Program-made: the position numbers and the translations under genes
Assembly (NCBI RefSeq): GCF_032118995.1
Contig: NC_092656.1
Span: 13,196,261 to 13,260,260 of the forward strand
DNA from: Asterias amurensis
Lineage: Eukaryota > Echinodermata > Asteroidea > Forcipulatida > Asteriidae
DNA: 64,000 nucleotides
Reading direction: 5' to 3'
Shown: positions 20,621-30,849 of the stretch, in pieces
Position numbering within the stretch: position 1 is the stretch's first letter
How the letters are laid out: every line of letters starts with the position of its first letter
Notes under the pieces: model-generated
Database searches by the model: none
What the model saw: only the letters and a program-made list of their open reading frames with translations
Told to the model about the DNA's origin: nothing

Positions 20621-21964
20621 CTAGTTTCTGCGATTCATAGTCAGAATAGATTTCAAAAAATCTGACGGTTCCGGTATCTCCGAGAGGCGGCACTGAATTA
20701 TCTTTCGCAGCACTATCTTAAACTGTGGGTGGTTGATGGTGTAGATGATGGGGTTTACGCAGCTATTGAAGATGGTAATAGTGACCCCGTAGAGAGCAAA
20801 CTTACGGCTGGAGGGCACGGCTAGTGATATGTAGTAAGGAGACAGTAGTAAGGTGAAGATGCAAAACACAAGGAACAGGTTCTTGGTGATAGATACCTGC
20901 TGCCGGTTGATTGCTTGGCGATGCTTTGCGTTGGACAGACCCATGGCGTTTCTCGATTGGTTTCCACTTACTACAGTCGCTGAGCTTGCTGTACCTGTTA
21001 CCGATTGCATCCCATTTGCTCCTTCGAGATCACTCTGCGAAGACGCCCCGGTAGAGGTTTGGGTGAGGCTGTTGGATAATTTGCCGTCCAGTTTAAACTC
21101 GTCAGTAGTGGACAAAGACACACAGGACCCTACTGACTTTGAGGACCGGTCTGCAGTGAGCTCTCTTTGTGAAGACACCGAGGTGTCCGCTGTTATGACA
21201 CTTAGACTGACGGATCTTTCTCCTATTGATTTGTCGGCAGTGGTTGCACTTTCTTGATAGGTGTTCCTTGCTTTCTGTTTCCTGAAGTGTCGTTTGAGAT
21301 GGACGTAGAGTGCAGTGTAGCAACAGATGATGATGAGCATTGGGGCTGGGTAAAACCCTAAAGACTGAATCAAGTTGTACTCTTCACCACGTGGATTGGT
21401 ATCTATATCCGAGCACGTGTTACTCTCAGGATCGAAACCCAACTCGCCAATGTTTAGAATTAGCGGGATGAATACCAGACTACAGGGAATAATCCATGTC
21501 ATTGCGATCATGACGGTTACTTTAGACGGGGAATACCAGAAACGGTACGTATTCATGGGTTGAGTGATGAGGACAGCTCGATTCAAAGCTATTGACGCCA
21601 AAGTGTACAAACTCGCACCAAGACCCGTGTAAAGCTGACAAGCAGCTATAATGCACGGGACCTCAGACTCCAAGGGCCAGCTATCGTGGCTGACCAAAGC
21701 TACAGCAATCCACGGGTAGGAGAGACTGGTCCAGAAATCAGCCACGCTGAGGTTGACCACGAAGGCGTTGGTCACGGTGCGGAGTTTCTTGGACAGGATG
21801 ACGGACCAGATGACGAGACTGTTTCCAACGAGGCCCAGGATGGAGACCGAGATCCAAACGCAGGCTAAACCGATACGAGCCTCGTAAGGATATAGCGATG
21901 GATCTTCAGACATCGGCTTGGCAGAAGTGTTGCCCTGTTTTGAGAAGTTTTCAAAGTTCGCCAT
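20621..21964 (-). CDS. Intronless class A GPCR, copy 3 (long third loop)
   Basis: 447 residues from the ATG at 21964. The frame stays open to 22030 but without an ATG. Landmarks: GN in TM1 (N48), D76, disulfide C104 and C184, N128-R129-A130 for DRY, W157, LLLSP at 372-376 and NPIIY 404-408. The third intracellular loop spans about residues 226-358 and is rich in Ser and Thr, more than twice the loop of the plus-strand copies. Sequon at N12 (NTS). Tail CRLSEIPEPSDFLK. Ala in the third DRY position is unique in the cluster. TM4-TM5 is more diverged (GELGFDPESN) than in other copies. A TATATAAGCTG element lies about 100 bases upstream. Confidence 0.92.
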   Translation of the reverse strand: MANFENFSKQGNTSAKPMSEDPSLYPYEARIGLACVWISVSILGLVGNSLVIWSVILSKKLRTVTNAFVVNLSVADFWTSLSYPWIAVALVSHDSWPLESEVPCIIAACQLYTGLGASLYTLASIALNRAVLITQPMNTYRFWYSPSKVTVMIAMTWIIPCSLVFIPLILNIGELGFDPESNTCSDIDTNPRGEEYNLIQSLGFYPAPMLIIICCYTALYVHLKRHFRKQKARNTYQESATTADKSIGERSVSLSVITADTSVSSQRELTADRSSKSVGSCVSLSTTDEFKLDGKLSNSLTQTSTGASSQSDLEGANGMQSVTGTASSATVVSGNQSRNAMGLSNAKHRQAINRQQVSITKNLFLVFCIFTLLLSPYYISLAVPSSRKFALYGVTITIFNSCVNPIIYTINHPQFKIVLRKIIQCRLSEIPEPSDFLKSILTMNRRN

Positions 21965-22059
21965 AATTGGACTCACCAATAAAATACTCTTCGATTCAAT
22001 CGACTGATATGACGCCAGCAATGAAGACAAATTGAACTACCTTGCGAGATGCTCCCTTG

Positions 22060-22071
22060 CAGCTTATATAT
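22060..22071 (-). promoter_or_regulatory. Candidate TATA box of receptor copy 3
   Basis: The minus strand reads GATATATAAGCTGC. The same TATATAAGCTG occurs upstream of the receptor at 39823, at a distance compatible with a short 5' UTR. Confidence 0.5.
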
Positions 22072-23036
22072 CCGCGATGAAGCTTTATCAAGTATTCCAA
22101 GGCCGTGTAAACCGCTGTATAAACGTATGAGGATTTGCTTTTAGGGTAGTCAAGCGTGGTTTAATAGAAAAGACCCACATTAAAATAACTGCATTTCTGG
22201 AGCAGTCTTTCGAAAACATTGCTGTTTTGAGCCAGATAAAGTCAGCATCGATCTTAAACTGGATCTTTCAGTTCGTTAAGAAACCAAGTGTGTCACATAT
22301 TTTTTGTTTTAATAAATAACAGAAGTAGATAGGAGCGACAAGGTAATGAAAGAATACACTTTAGTGTATTTTAACTGTAACCAAGCGATGTTGATGATAG
22401 GTATGTTAAAAGCTTTGCATCATTTTGGCGCGAAAACTTGTAAATCTCTTTGGGAAAAGTTCCATCCCTGAAAAGTAACCTTGTTGCGGTTTTGACGTTT
22501 CGAACAGTAAACTCGGCTCGTCTTCATCACAAACCTGATACATAATATGAAATGTAGTCCTGTTTTTTCTTCTTCCGGGAACGAACCAGAGGCACATTCA
22601 GAACTAAAGGATGCTAAGCACAACAAAAATATTCTTACCACAGAATAAATAACCATCCAAACTTCCATATCTCGTGTACAATTTGTGACTGGTATCCTGT
22701 TCATTTCTGCTCAGCCGTTTTTAAGCTGTTTTGTTGTGCTTTAACCCTTTCAAATTGGGCACAGGTCCAAATATAGCTGCTTAGCATTGGACAACACACT
22801 TAAGGTTACCAGAACAAGGTGACCAGCCAAAATACAATGTCACGTTTACAATACTGTAACTCTGCTTAATCTTGCTAAGCAGAAAATGTTTCTGTACCAA
22901 ATGAGCGCAGTTGTGTAAGTATTAAATAACACCTCATATATCCAGCTTAAAATAATAATCAAAAGTCGACTTGGTGGGTGTTAAAACATATGGCAGTATG
23001 AAACGCGTAGCGCGCATGGATCAGTCTTAAACTGCA
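22072..23036. other. Intergenic, no gene recognised
   Basis: Open frames near 22406-22704 on the minus strand have no recognisable domain. Sequence near 22735-22935 (AATTGGGCACAGG, GCTTAGCA) is a worn copy of the GGGCCCAATTT MITE type. Confidence 0.45.
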
Positions 23037-23376
23037 GGGCCCAATTTCATAGAGCTGCTTAAGCAAAAAATAGTGCTAACCATTTTGTTGCTTAGCAGCA
23101 ATCAGCAGGATACCAGTCACAAATTTTACAATTGACAATGGAACTTGGCTATAATAATCCTATTCTGGTAAGCATGTTTCAAGGCTATTTGTGTGCTTAA
23201 CCAGCTCTAGAAATTGGGCACATAGACCTACTTAAGCAGAAAAAAATTCTGCTAAGCAGAAATGTGCAGGATACCATTCAAAAATGGTACATGTTATGTG
23301 CCATTTTGGCTGGTATCGGCATATGGTTGTTAAGGTACTATTTGTGTTTGGCAGCTCTATGAAGTTGGGCCGAGGA
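23037..23376. mobile_element. Two adjoining MITEs of the GGGCCCAATTTC family
   Basis: First copy: GGGCCCAATTTCATAGAGC to CTCTAGAAATTGGGCAC (23037-23221). A second, more worn copy runs to about 23376 and ends CTATGAAGTTGGGCCGAGG. Both have TGCTTAAGCA or CTTAAGCAG next to the ends. Confidence 0.65.
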
Positions 23377-23709
23377 GACTTAAAGTTTTCCAATCTTCTA
23401 AAAAACATCTTCTTAAAAAGTCTCTCTTGAAACTTGAAACAGTCATCCCATGAGGCATACATAGTAATGGATTCCAGAAAACAATAGGTCTCAAGGGGAG
23501 TACTGATAAAGTGAAATTCCATCACAAGGACACTGTCTAATGGAATGATGTTGGGACAGTGACAGTGGGAGAAAAACAGAATACAAAGAAATGTACATGG
23601 GATGCAAATAAAACAACTGCTCGTACGTGGGTGCGTGTATGACTACGAAACGTAGATCCGTGGTGAAAATGAAATTGCGGATATTATCAAAGTAAGTTTT
23701 AAAGACCTA

Positions 23710-24025
23710 CTTGAAAGAAAACAGCAAATCGTGATCTTTTGCTGAGTTCATTTAAAATATTTTTCAATCAATAAGGAAATTGAGTTCAAATGCGTACGTA
23801 AATAGATTTTAGTTGTGTAAAAAAAGGCACTTTGAATACCCTTATCAAGTGCTTTTGAACAATGGAACCGAGGTAGGTTTCTACCACCATGGTATAACAA
23901 AGCAATTTCCCACACGTGACGGTCAAAAGTATTGTCATTTTGACGCACGCCGTCAACGGCAGAAGTGTTTCTAGTTTTTCAAAGCCTTGACGTCGGTGCC
24001 TCATTTTTTGATCGACAATAAATTT
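23710..24025. repeat. Dispersed repeat, inverted relative at 56575-56935
   Basis: Shared blocks include GATCTTTGCTGA-type sequence, CACTTGATAAGGGTAT (as its complement here), CCGTTGACGGCGTCAAAATG (as its complement) and TTTTTGATCGACAA. About 310-360 bp in opposite orientation at the two sites. Confidence 0.6.
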
Positions 24026-24175
24026 AACTTAAAAAATGAACAAAATCACGATTATATTTAAATGGCGAACAAAAACCGCGACGTTATAAACAAGTTTAAT
24101 AGCATTCCCGTAAACCCCCCCCCCAAAAAAAAAAAAAAAAAAAAAAAACAACATTTTTTTCCATCAAGTACCTGG

Positions 24176-24283
24176 TTAAAGGCACTGGACACTCCTGGTA
24201 AATACTCAAAATAATCGTTACCCAAGTAAGTTTTTACGCTAACAATTAATTTGAATAATACCAATAGTGTCCAGTGCCTTTAA
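24176..24283 (+). mobile_element. Very short (108-bp) family A derivative
   Basis: TTAAAGGCACTGGACACTCC at the left and ACCAATAGTGTCCAGTGCC then TTTAA at the right with almost no core left. An internal-deletion product that keeps both ends. Confidence 0.75.
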
Positions 24284-25554
24284 TTTCCCCCAAAGACTAA
24301 AAGCAACAGCTGAACAAGTGTTAAAACTGGCACCCTTTCATCATATTATAACAGGTTCACATTTAACTACACTTTTTCACATTTCACATTTCTTAAAGTT
24401 GTCTCTTAAATGTTAAAATCATGCTATTTTTCTTCATAAAATATTGCTTGAGGCACAAAGTTAGAACCTGGTGAACTTAAAACAAAATTATTTACTTTTT
24501 TTTTAATTTATTCATTTTTGTTAGCAAACAAATTTGCCAACCTGCGTACTCATACTTATTGCTGCATTATACCATATAATAAATTTGAAGCCCAAACTTT
24601 GTGCTTCAAATATTTTATTACCACTAGACAGTCAGGCGGGCTTGTCGCGGGACCTGTGTGCTCAATCTGTCACCGGTCTGGCCCGGGCAGCTCCTCAAAC
24701 CGAGCCGTAAAGAGGAAGGGATATATTTTTCTATCCTTTGCTGCTCAAACCAAGCAAAGAAAGAGGAGGGGATAGATTTTGTTATTCCTTGGACTTCAAA
24801 CATGACAAAATGTGCGTTATATTGCCAACAAATATCTGGAATTTATAAACTTTTTAATTGTTAGCTTTACAAAACTAGATTGATTTCTAAAATCTGGAGC
24901 ATGTTTTTCACAGTTTAGAGGGAACAATGGTGAAAGGCAAATTTGTTGCTTTAAAATCCTGTTTCGATTGAAATTTTCGGACTTTTATGACAATTTGAAG
25001 CAGTAAATTTGAATGTGAAAAAAATGCAGTTAAATGTGAACCTGTTATATACAAAGTTTATACAAAATTAGCATTCTCCAGAAAATCCAATGTTTTATGT
25101 TTTCTTCGATTGAGGTGTGTACAAATCGTGCATGCGGGAAGTCCAGGCTTGGTGGCTCTTTTGTAAACATGTGATGTCACCGGTCACATTAAAGTCTATA
25201 CATTCTATAGGTTGAAATTATAGCATGGCAGCCTTGCTTAATGTAATTAATCTTTGGGTTTGACTTTGAATTTGTATAAAACATGCCCCTATTTTAAGTC
25301 GCATGCTGAGAGCGCATATAAAGGGAACAATGGTCTCCACAGTAAAAAAAAAAAAAACAAGAATGCAATTAATAAGTCCCTCGGTTTTTATTATTGTCCA
25401 CAGAGGAGGATGTTAAAATAGCCAGGACAAAGAAACAAGAAAAGTCAAACCACGAAGGGAATGTTTTCAGTAGGTGCGCTTTTGTGTTTGATAATTGGAA
25501 GTCAACAATTAATGGTACCTGTCATGGGACAATCACTATAAAAATTAATAGGCT
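24284..25554. other. Intergenic, no gene recognised
   Basis: AT-rich. Parts are repeated at 55420-55640 (GCACCCTTTCATCATAT; TACAAATCGTGC; AGGCTTGGTGGC; AACATGTGATGTCAC). No open frame with a domain. Confidence 0.5.
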
Positions 25555-26281
25555 TTAAAAGGCAGTGGAGACTATTCGTAGTCACTCAAAACAATTTTTA
25601 GCATAAAAAACGATCAATGGAGAGATGTTGACTGCATAAAACATTGTGAGAAAATGCTCCCTCTGAAGTAATGTACAAGTACTTTTTGTGAAAGAGACAA
25701 TTTCTCAATCAAATATTAAAAGACTTCATGCCTGAAGCCTTTTTAATGCACCTGAAAGCATACAAATTAATTATGCAAACAATGGTGTTTTCCTTTCTTT
25801 CAGTTTTCTCTTGCAACTTCGATGACAAATTGAGCCCACATCTTCACAGGTTTGTTATTTTATGCATACTTTTATAGGGCCTATTGTGGGATACACCGAG
25901 TGAAAATACTGAGCCCAAATTCATGGAGCTGCTTAACGGTAAGCAAATTGTGTTGCTTATAACGTAGCAAAGAATTGCTTAAGCGTAAACCTATTTAACG
26001 AGCGGTTGCTAGCTTAAGCACGTAAACAAACTGCGCGTGCAACATTTTAAATCGTTTGCTGACAAAATGGCGGGCGAAATTATGCAGAGTGGCGATAAAA
26101 AAAACAAATCATCACCATCTCTGTTTGATATGTATTATTTGCAATGATTAAAAGCGCCCCTTGAAAGGTTACACACTAATTTGAGACTAAACAAGAAGAA
26201 GATACATTGTACAGCATTTCTGAAACAATTTAGACAAAAGTCTGGTCTTTGATAAACACCAAACGTGTCCAGTGCTGTTAA
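25555..26281 (+). mobile_element. TTAA MITE interrupted by a GCCCAAATTCAT element
   Basis: Outer ends TTAAAAGGCAGTGGAGAC and AAACGTGTCCAGTGCTGTTAA. After GTGAAAATACTG the element breaks at about 25908. A segment starting AGCCCAAATTCATGGAGCTG (a worn GGGCCCAATTT MITE) runs to about 26233, after which GTCTGGTCTTTGATAA resumes the family sequence. Confidence 0.68.
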
Positions 26282-26657
26282 GTTGCATAGTCCGTTTTTT
26301 TCACCGACAAAAGTTGGTTTACAGTGATTTCTCTGAACGAAAAGATGCATGGTGCTTTTCTGAACAATATATAGGCCTACGGAAACTTGTACAACATGCC
26401 ATGAAACAGATACAACTTTTTGTACACTGGACCACCTATATTGTTGACATTGCATAGGAGTGAATAACTTTTTCGAACCTATCTGAGCTTATAGCTTTTT
26501 CGAACCTATACAAATAGCTACAAATTAATTTTTCTTTCAAAAGGCTCCTTCAGATAGTGATTGTCTTGTGTATTGTTAACTGGAAAATAAAACATGACAC
26601 TTCAATATCATATTAATGGTATGAACACTGTGAATAATGAGGGTTTATTGTGCCTTT

Positions 26658-26882
26658 TGTCGACATTCCCGCACGTTAATGGCTATGACATTATTTTATA
26701 GACTTGTTTGAAGGATTTTCATCTCCAAATGACAAATGACCCGAATGCTTTAGATTCTGACGCTTCCCCACCGTCAGAAATTTCTAAAGGATTCGGGTCA
26801 TTTGTTATGTGGAGATGAAAATCCTCCAAACATGTCTATTCAATAATGCTATACCCATTATTTATTAAAGTAATGTCGAGGC
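26658..26882. repeat. Long hairpin (palindrome about 225 bp)
   Basis: Left arm GTCGACATT, ATAGACTTGTTTGAAGGATT, TTCATCTCC and AAATGACCCGAATGC. The right arm carries the complements in reverse order around GCTTCCCCACC. Only a few mismatches. Probably a palindromic MITE. Confidence 0.72.
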
Positions 26883-26979
26883 CTTATATAACATCGAAGT
26901 CTTTTAAAGCGCACGTATCTACCAAAAAGGTACTGAAGGCGCTTAGTGTAATACATGTATAGAGAAAGGTTAATGAAAG
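26883..26979 (-). mobile_element. LINE 3'-end fragment
   Basis: TATATAACATCGAAGTC then AAAGCGCACGTATC and AAGGCGCTTAGTGTAATAC resemble the 3' UTR block of the LINE at 49323-49850. Confidence 0.4.
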
Positions 26980-27321
26980 TTAAAAGCAGTGGACACTATT
27001 GGTAATTACTCAAAATAATTATCATCATGAAACCTTTCTTGATTACGAGTAATGGGTAGAGGTTGATAGTATGAAACATTGTGAGAAACAGCTCCCTCTG
27101 AAGTGACGTAGTTTTCGTTTTAGATTTGAGGTCTCGAAATCAAGCATCAGAAAGCACACAACTTCGTGTGACAAGGGTGTTTTTTCTTTCATTATTATCT
27201 AGCAACTTCGACGACCGATTGAGCTCAAATGTTACAGGTTTGTTATTTTATGCATATGTTGAGATACACCAAGTAAAAAAACTGGTCTTTGACAATTACC
27301 AATAGTGTCCACTGTCTTTAA
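26980..27321 (+). mobile_element. TTAA MITE, family A (internal deletion)
   Basis: TTAAAAGCAGTGGACACTA to ACCAATAGTGTCCACTGTC then TTTAA. About 50 bases of the usual core (between the CTCTGAAG and GAGGTCTCG landmarks) are missing. Confidence 0.8.
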
Positions 27322-28009
27322 CGTAAATGATTAATACGTTTAATCTCTACTAATCTAGAAACATTGTTCGTGAGTCGATTCGGTAACCTACAAATGCCTA
27401 CACATAGAAGGTGTCTTCAAATAACGAAATTGAGAAAACCTCATAACACGATAGTCAAATAAAGTCTACGAAACGGTAACACCAATGAAGAAGAACCCAT
27501 CAAACGACAATAACATAAAATATATTAAATCGTGTATATTTGTGTGTCCTAAAAATTAATATTTACATAGTTTTTATTTTTGTTGTTCTTCAGTAAGTCT
27601 TGAGAATGTCAACATAACAAAAATCAAATTGATATTAATGCATACTCTAATAAACAATGGTTTTCAGTTGTCTTGATCGTCTATTCTACTCTTTTCAGAA
27701 TATTATTCATACACTTCAGGGAATAGCAATTCTGATTGTGAGTTGTTTTCTTTATCGTTGTCCTTGCTGCGTTCTTGGCTAATGCCATCTTCTCGAGTAT
27801 TGCATTATTACAACGACTGTCAATCACATCGACTGTCATTTATACAAAAACTAACATCTGTAAACTTCCATTCAAAAGGTCGCTTTTTTTTTTTAGATCG
27901 CAGAAAATCCGGTGGGAATAAAAATGTCCACTCGGGACGATTAATCCTTAACAGGAATACAGAGAAGCTTAACTGGTGTGAAGGGAAGGTATATGTTTGG
28001 TAACCATTC
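27322..28009. other. Intergenic, no gene recognised
   Basis: AT-rich, no domain in any frame. The last 30 bases (GAAGGGAAGGTATATGTTTGG) look like the end of a family B MITE cut off by the next element. Confidence 0.5.
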
Positions 28010-28392
28010 TTAAAGGAACACTATGCCTTGGATCGGTCGAGTTGGTCTTTGAAAAGCGTAATTGTTATAAAATACACATGGGTAGAAAGATGTTGTAAAA
28101 GTAGAATACAATGATCAACACAAACATGCCTCGAAATTGCACGGTTTTCCTTTTACCTCGTCGACTAACACGGTCGGCCATTTATGGGAGTCAAATTTTT
28201 GACTCCCATAAATGGCCGACCGTGTTAGTTGCACCGTGAAAGGAAAACCGTGCAATTTCGAGGCATGTTTGTGTGGATCATTGTATTCTACTTTTACAAC
28301 ATCGTTCCAATCATATGCATTTTATAGAAAACGGTTACAAAACGCTTTTAATAGACCAACTCGTCCGATCCAAGGCAACGTGTTTCTTTTAA
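28010..28392. mobile_element. Near-perfect palindromic MITE, TTAA-flanked
   Basis: Ends TTAAAGGAACACTATGCC and CAACGTGTTTCTTTTAA. Arms at 28089-28195 and 28197-28303 pair over about 107 bases with almost no loop (GGGAGTCAAA/TTTTGACTCCC at the tip). Fragments of the same family are at 9232-9293 and 50128-50175. Confidence 0.8.
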
Positions 28393-28773
28393 GGCAGGAT
28401 GGACACTATTGGTAATTACTCAAAATAATCATTAGCATAAAACCTTATTTGGTAACGAGTAATGGGGAACTGTTCATAGTATAAAACACTGTGAGAAACG
28501 GTTCCCTCTGAAGTAACGTAGTTTTCGAGAAAGAAGTAATTTTCAAAGAATTTAATTTCGAGACCTCAGATTTAGAATTTGAGGTCTCGAAATCAATCAT
28601 CTATAAGCACACAACTTCGTGTGGCAAGGGTGTTTTTCTTCCCTTATTATCTCGCAACTTCGACGACCAATTGAGCTTAAATTTTCACAGGTTTGTTATT
28701 TGACGCATACGTGGAGATACACCAGTAAGAAGACTGGTCTTTTCCAATTACCAATAGTGTCCAGTGTCTTTAA
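28389..28773 (+). mobile_element. TTAA MITE, family A
   Basis: Starts at the TTAA that also ends the palindromic MITE. TTAAGGCAGGATGGACAC to ACCAATAGTGTCCAGTGTC then TTTAA, with the usual core. Confidence 0.82.
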
Positions 28774-29795
28774 ATTTAATGGCAATAAATTTACTTGGTT
28801 AAAAGTACAGTAACTTGTCAATAGAAAGGATTTTGGGAATCATTTGACTTTGAAATGAACACTGTTCATGTGACTATTGAAAATGATGTCAGTTTCTATC
28901 AGTTTGAATCGAGGAAACGTTACTGTCGGATACGTTTCGCAGATTGTGTGGTCTATAACGTTGTATAAATGTGAACCGTAATAATAACTAGTGTTTAGTA
29001 CGCCTTCCATAGTCGTACATTAAATCACAGCGTTATAATAATAATAGTAGTATAATAAGCATAATATATATAGCGCCCCTGAACGATTTGAGCGCTTTAC
29101 AATTTACATCAGCCAAACAATGCAATGACAAAGATACAAAGACCAATACCAGCAAAAACAAAATGGCCGGACTTAATAAAACAATAAATGAGTCTAGAGT
29201 CTATTTTGAACAGCTCCAGTTCGTTGCTTCGCGAATGTTACGGGGAAGGGAATAGACCCATAAATTACACATATCGCGTGCGCACTAACGTTTTGGTTGC
29301 CAAAATGAGGGAAAATCGCGCTGTTTTGTACACGGCTAATGGGTGCGTGACGCACACGCGATTGCGCGTCTGCTTAGTGCACAACTCTATGGTGTTTGCC
29401 AACCAACAAGGTCTGTACGCATGCGTGAATGTAATTAGTATATTTCATGGGAAGGGTCCATTCCAGAGCCGGGAGCAGCGGCTTGAAAAGCATGATTTCC
29501 CGTACGTGTGACTTAGTTTTGGGGATATGTAGCAGGTTTTGTCCAATGATGAGCGGGTTGCATAGGATGTGTAACTAGATTCACTCAACATTGAACGTTA
29601 TTTGAACTGATGTAAGTCCGGACAGGGAAAGTCCAAGACCGGGTTCTCTGTACATCCACGCGGATGTGCAATGGGGAAGTCAGAGGGAAAAACCCGGAGA
29701 ACAAAAAGTACCGAATAACAACACGCAATGATTGATGAACAGGCTTGTAATTATTAATATCATGATCTCGGCGGACCTAAATACCAGAGAACCGA
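28774..29795. other. Intergenic with a LINE tail fragment; no gene recognised
   Basis: 29035-29110 has AATAATAATAGTAG then TATAGCGCCCCTGAACG and GAGCGCTTTACAATT, a LINE or SINE 3'-end type. A 107-codon open frame at 29188-29511 (plus) has no recognisable domain; I do not call it a gene. Confidence 0.45.
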
Positions 29796-29799
29796 TTTG

Positions 29800-29960
29800 A
29801 AATAATATGAAAATCCCGGTCATGACACTTTGTGTCCTTTAGCAAAACACTTAATAACCATAAGCTTCTCTCCACCCATTGGTAAAAAAAACAATTTCTG
29901 TGAGGGCAGAGATGGTTTATGTGAATGATTAGCTTGGAGCACGGTAACTCGTAGCCTTTA
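29800..29960 (+). mobile_element. tRNA-derived SINE, body only
   Basis: Starts inside the B box (CCCGGTCATGACACTT) and continues with GTGTCC, CTTCTCTCCACCCA and GTGAGGGCAGAGATGG, as in the fuller copy at 44305-44600. Confidence 0.62.
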
Positions 29961-29965
29961 GTCAA

Positions 29966-30112
29966 GGCGCACGCGGCACCCCCAGATGTCAAGCAGGACC
30001 CCAGATATCACGCACAAAAAATACCAGCGCGAGCGGGCCGGCGAAGTTCGCCGCTCGCGCATTTTGTTCTTCTTTCGTGCGTGACATCTGGGAGTGCCTC
30101 CGCCGCGTGCGC
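29966..30112. repeat. GC-rich hairpin
   Basis: GGCGCACGCGGC and CCCCAGATGTCA at the left pair with TGACATCTGGG and GCCGCGTGCGCC at the right. An inner stem GCGCGAGCGG / CCGCTCGCGC surrounds CCGGCGAAG. Palindromic transposon likely. Confidence 0.62.
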
Positions 30113-30394
30113 CTTTAATAAACTTGCAGCACCGGCTGTATACTTCCATGTAAGCTGAGATGGTTTGATGAATGCAAACACACTTAGATACGCCCTTCGG
30201 GCTGTGATAAAGCGGTGTATAAAATTCGATGATTATTGTGTTTTTGTACATGACATTTTCTGTATAACAACTGGTGTCAGGTAACAGAAACACTTCTCAC
30301 ATATGTATTCCAATTACGGATTATCCCTCCTGCACTCCGGAGTCTTGACGATATCCCAAAAACGCTGCTTTGAAAAGAAATTTTCGCACCAGGT

Positions 30395-30849
30395 TAGTTT
30401 GCGTAGACGTGTCAGAACGGACTTGAGACTATCCGAAGGTTCCTTTGTTTTATAATTAGGTACTGCGTAGACGTGTCAGAACGGACCTCAGACTATCCGC
30501 AGGTTCCTTTGTTCTATCATTAGGTTCTGCGTAGACGTGTCAGAACGTACTTCAGACTATCTGAAGGTTCCTTTGTTCTAAATTATCATTAGGTTCTGCG
30601 TAGACGTGTCAGCACGGACTCAGGAATATCCGAAGGTTTGTTCTATCATTAGGTTCTGCGTAGACGTGTCAGAACGGACTTTAGACTATCTGAAGGTTCG
30701 TTGTTCTATCATTAGGTTCTGCGTAGACGTGTCAGAACGGACTTTAGACTATCTGAAGGTTCCTTTGTTCTAAATTATCATTAGGTTCTGCGTAGACGTG
30801 TCAGAACGGACTCAATAATATCCGAAGGTTTGTTCTATCATTAGGTTCT
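30395..30849. repeat. Minisatellite made of the 3' coding end of the adjacent receptor gene
   Basis: Seven tandem units of 60-69 bp, each starting GCGTAGACGTGTCAGAACGG (starts near 30403, 30466, 30529, 30598, 30658, 30721, 30790). An eighth copy inside the gene encodes its last residues. Units contain the complement of the codons for SVLTRLRRT and the TAA stop. The gene's own stop codon lies in the overlap. Confidence 0.88.

Noticed and set aside
21965-22030. N-terminal extension of receptor copy 3
   Set aside because: The open frame upstream of 21964 has no ATG. The same holds for the extension of copy 4 (32197-32262).
29188-29511. 107-codon open frame as a gene
   Set aside because: No domain, no promoter or splice context and no codon pattern suggesting coding; chance open frames of this size are expected.
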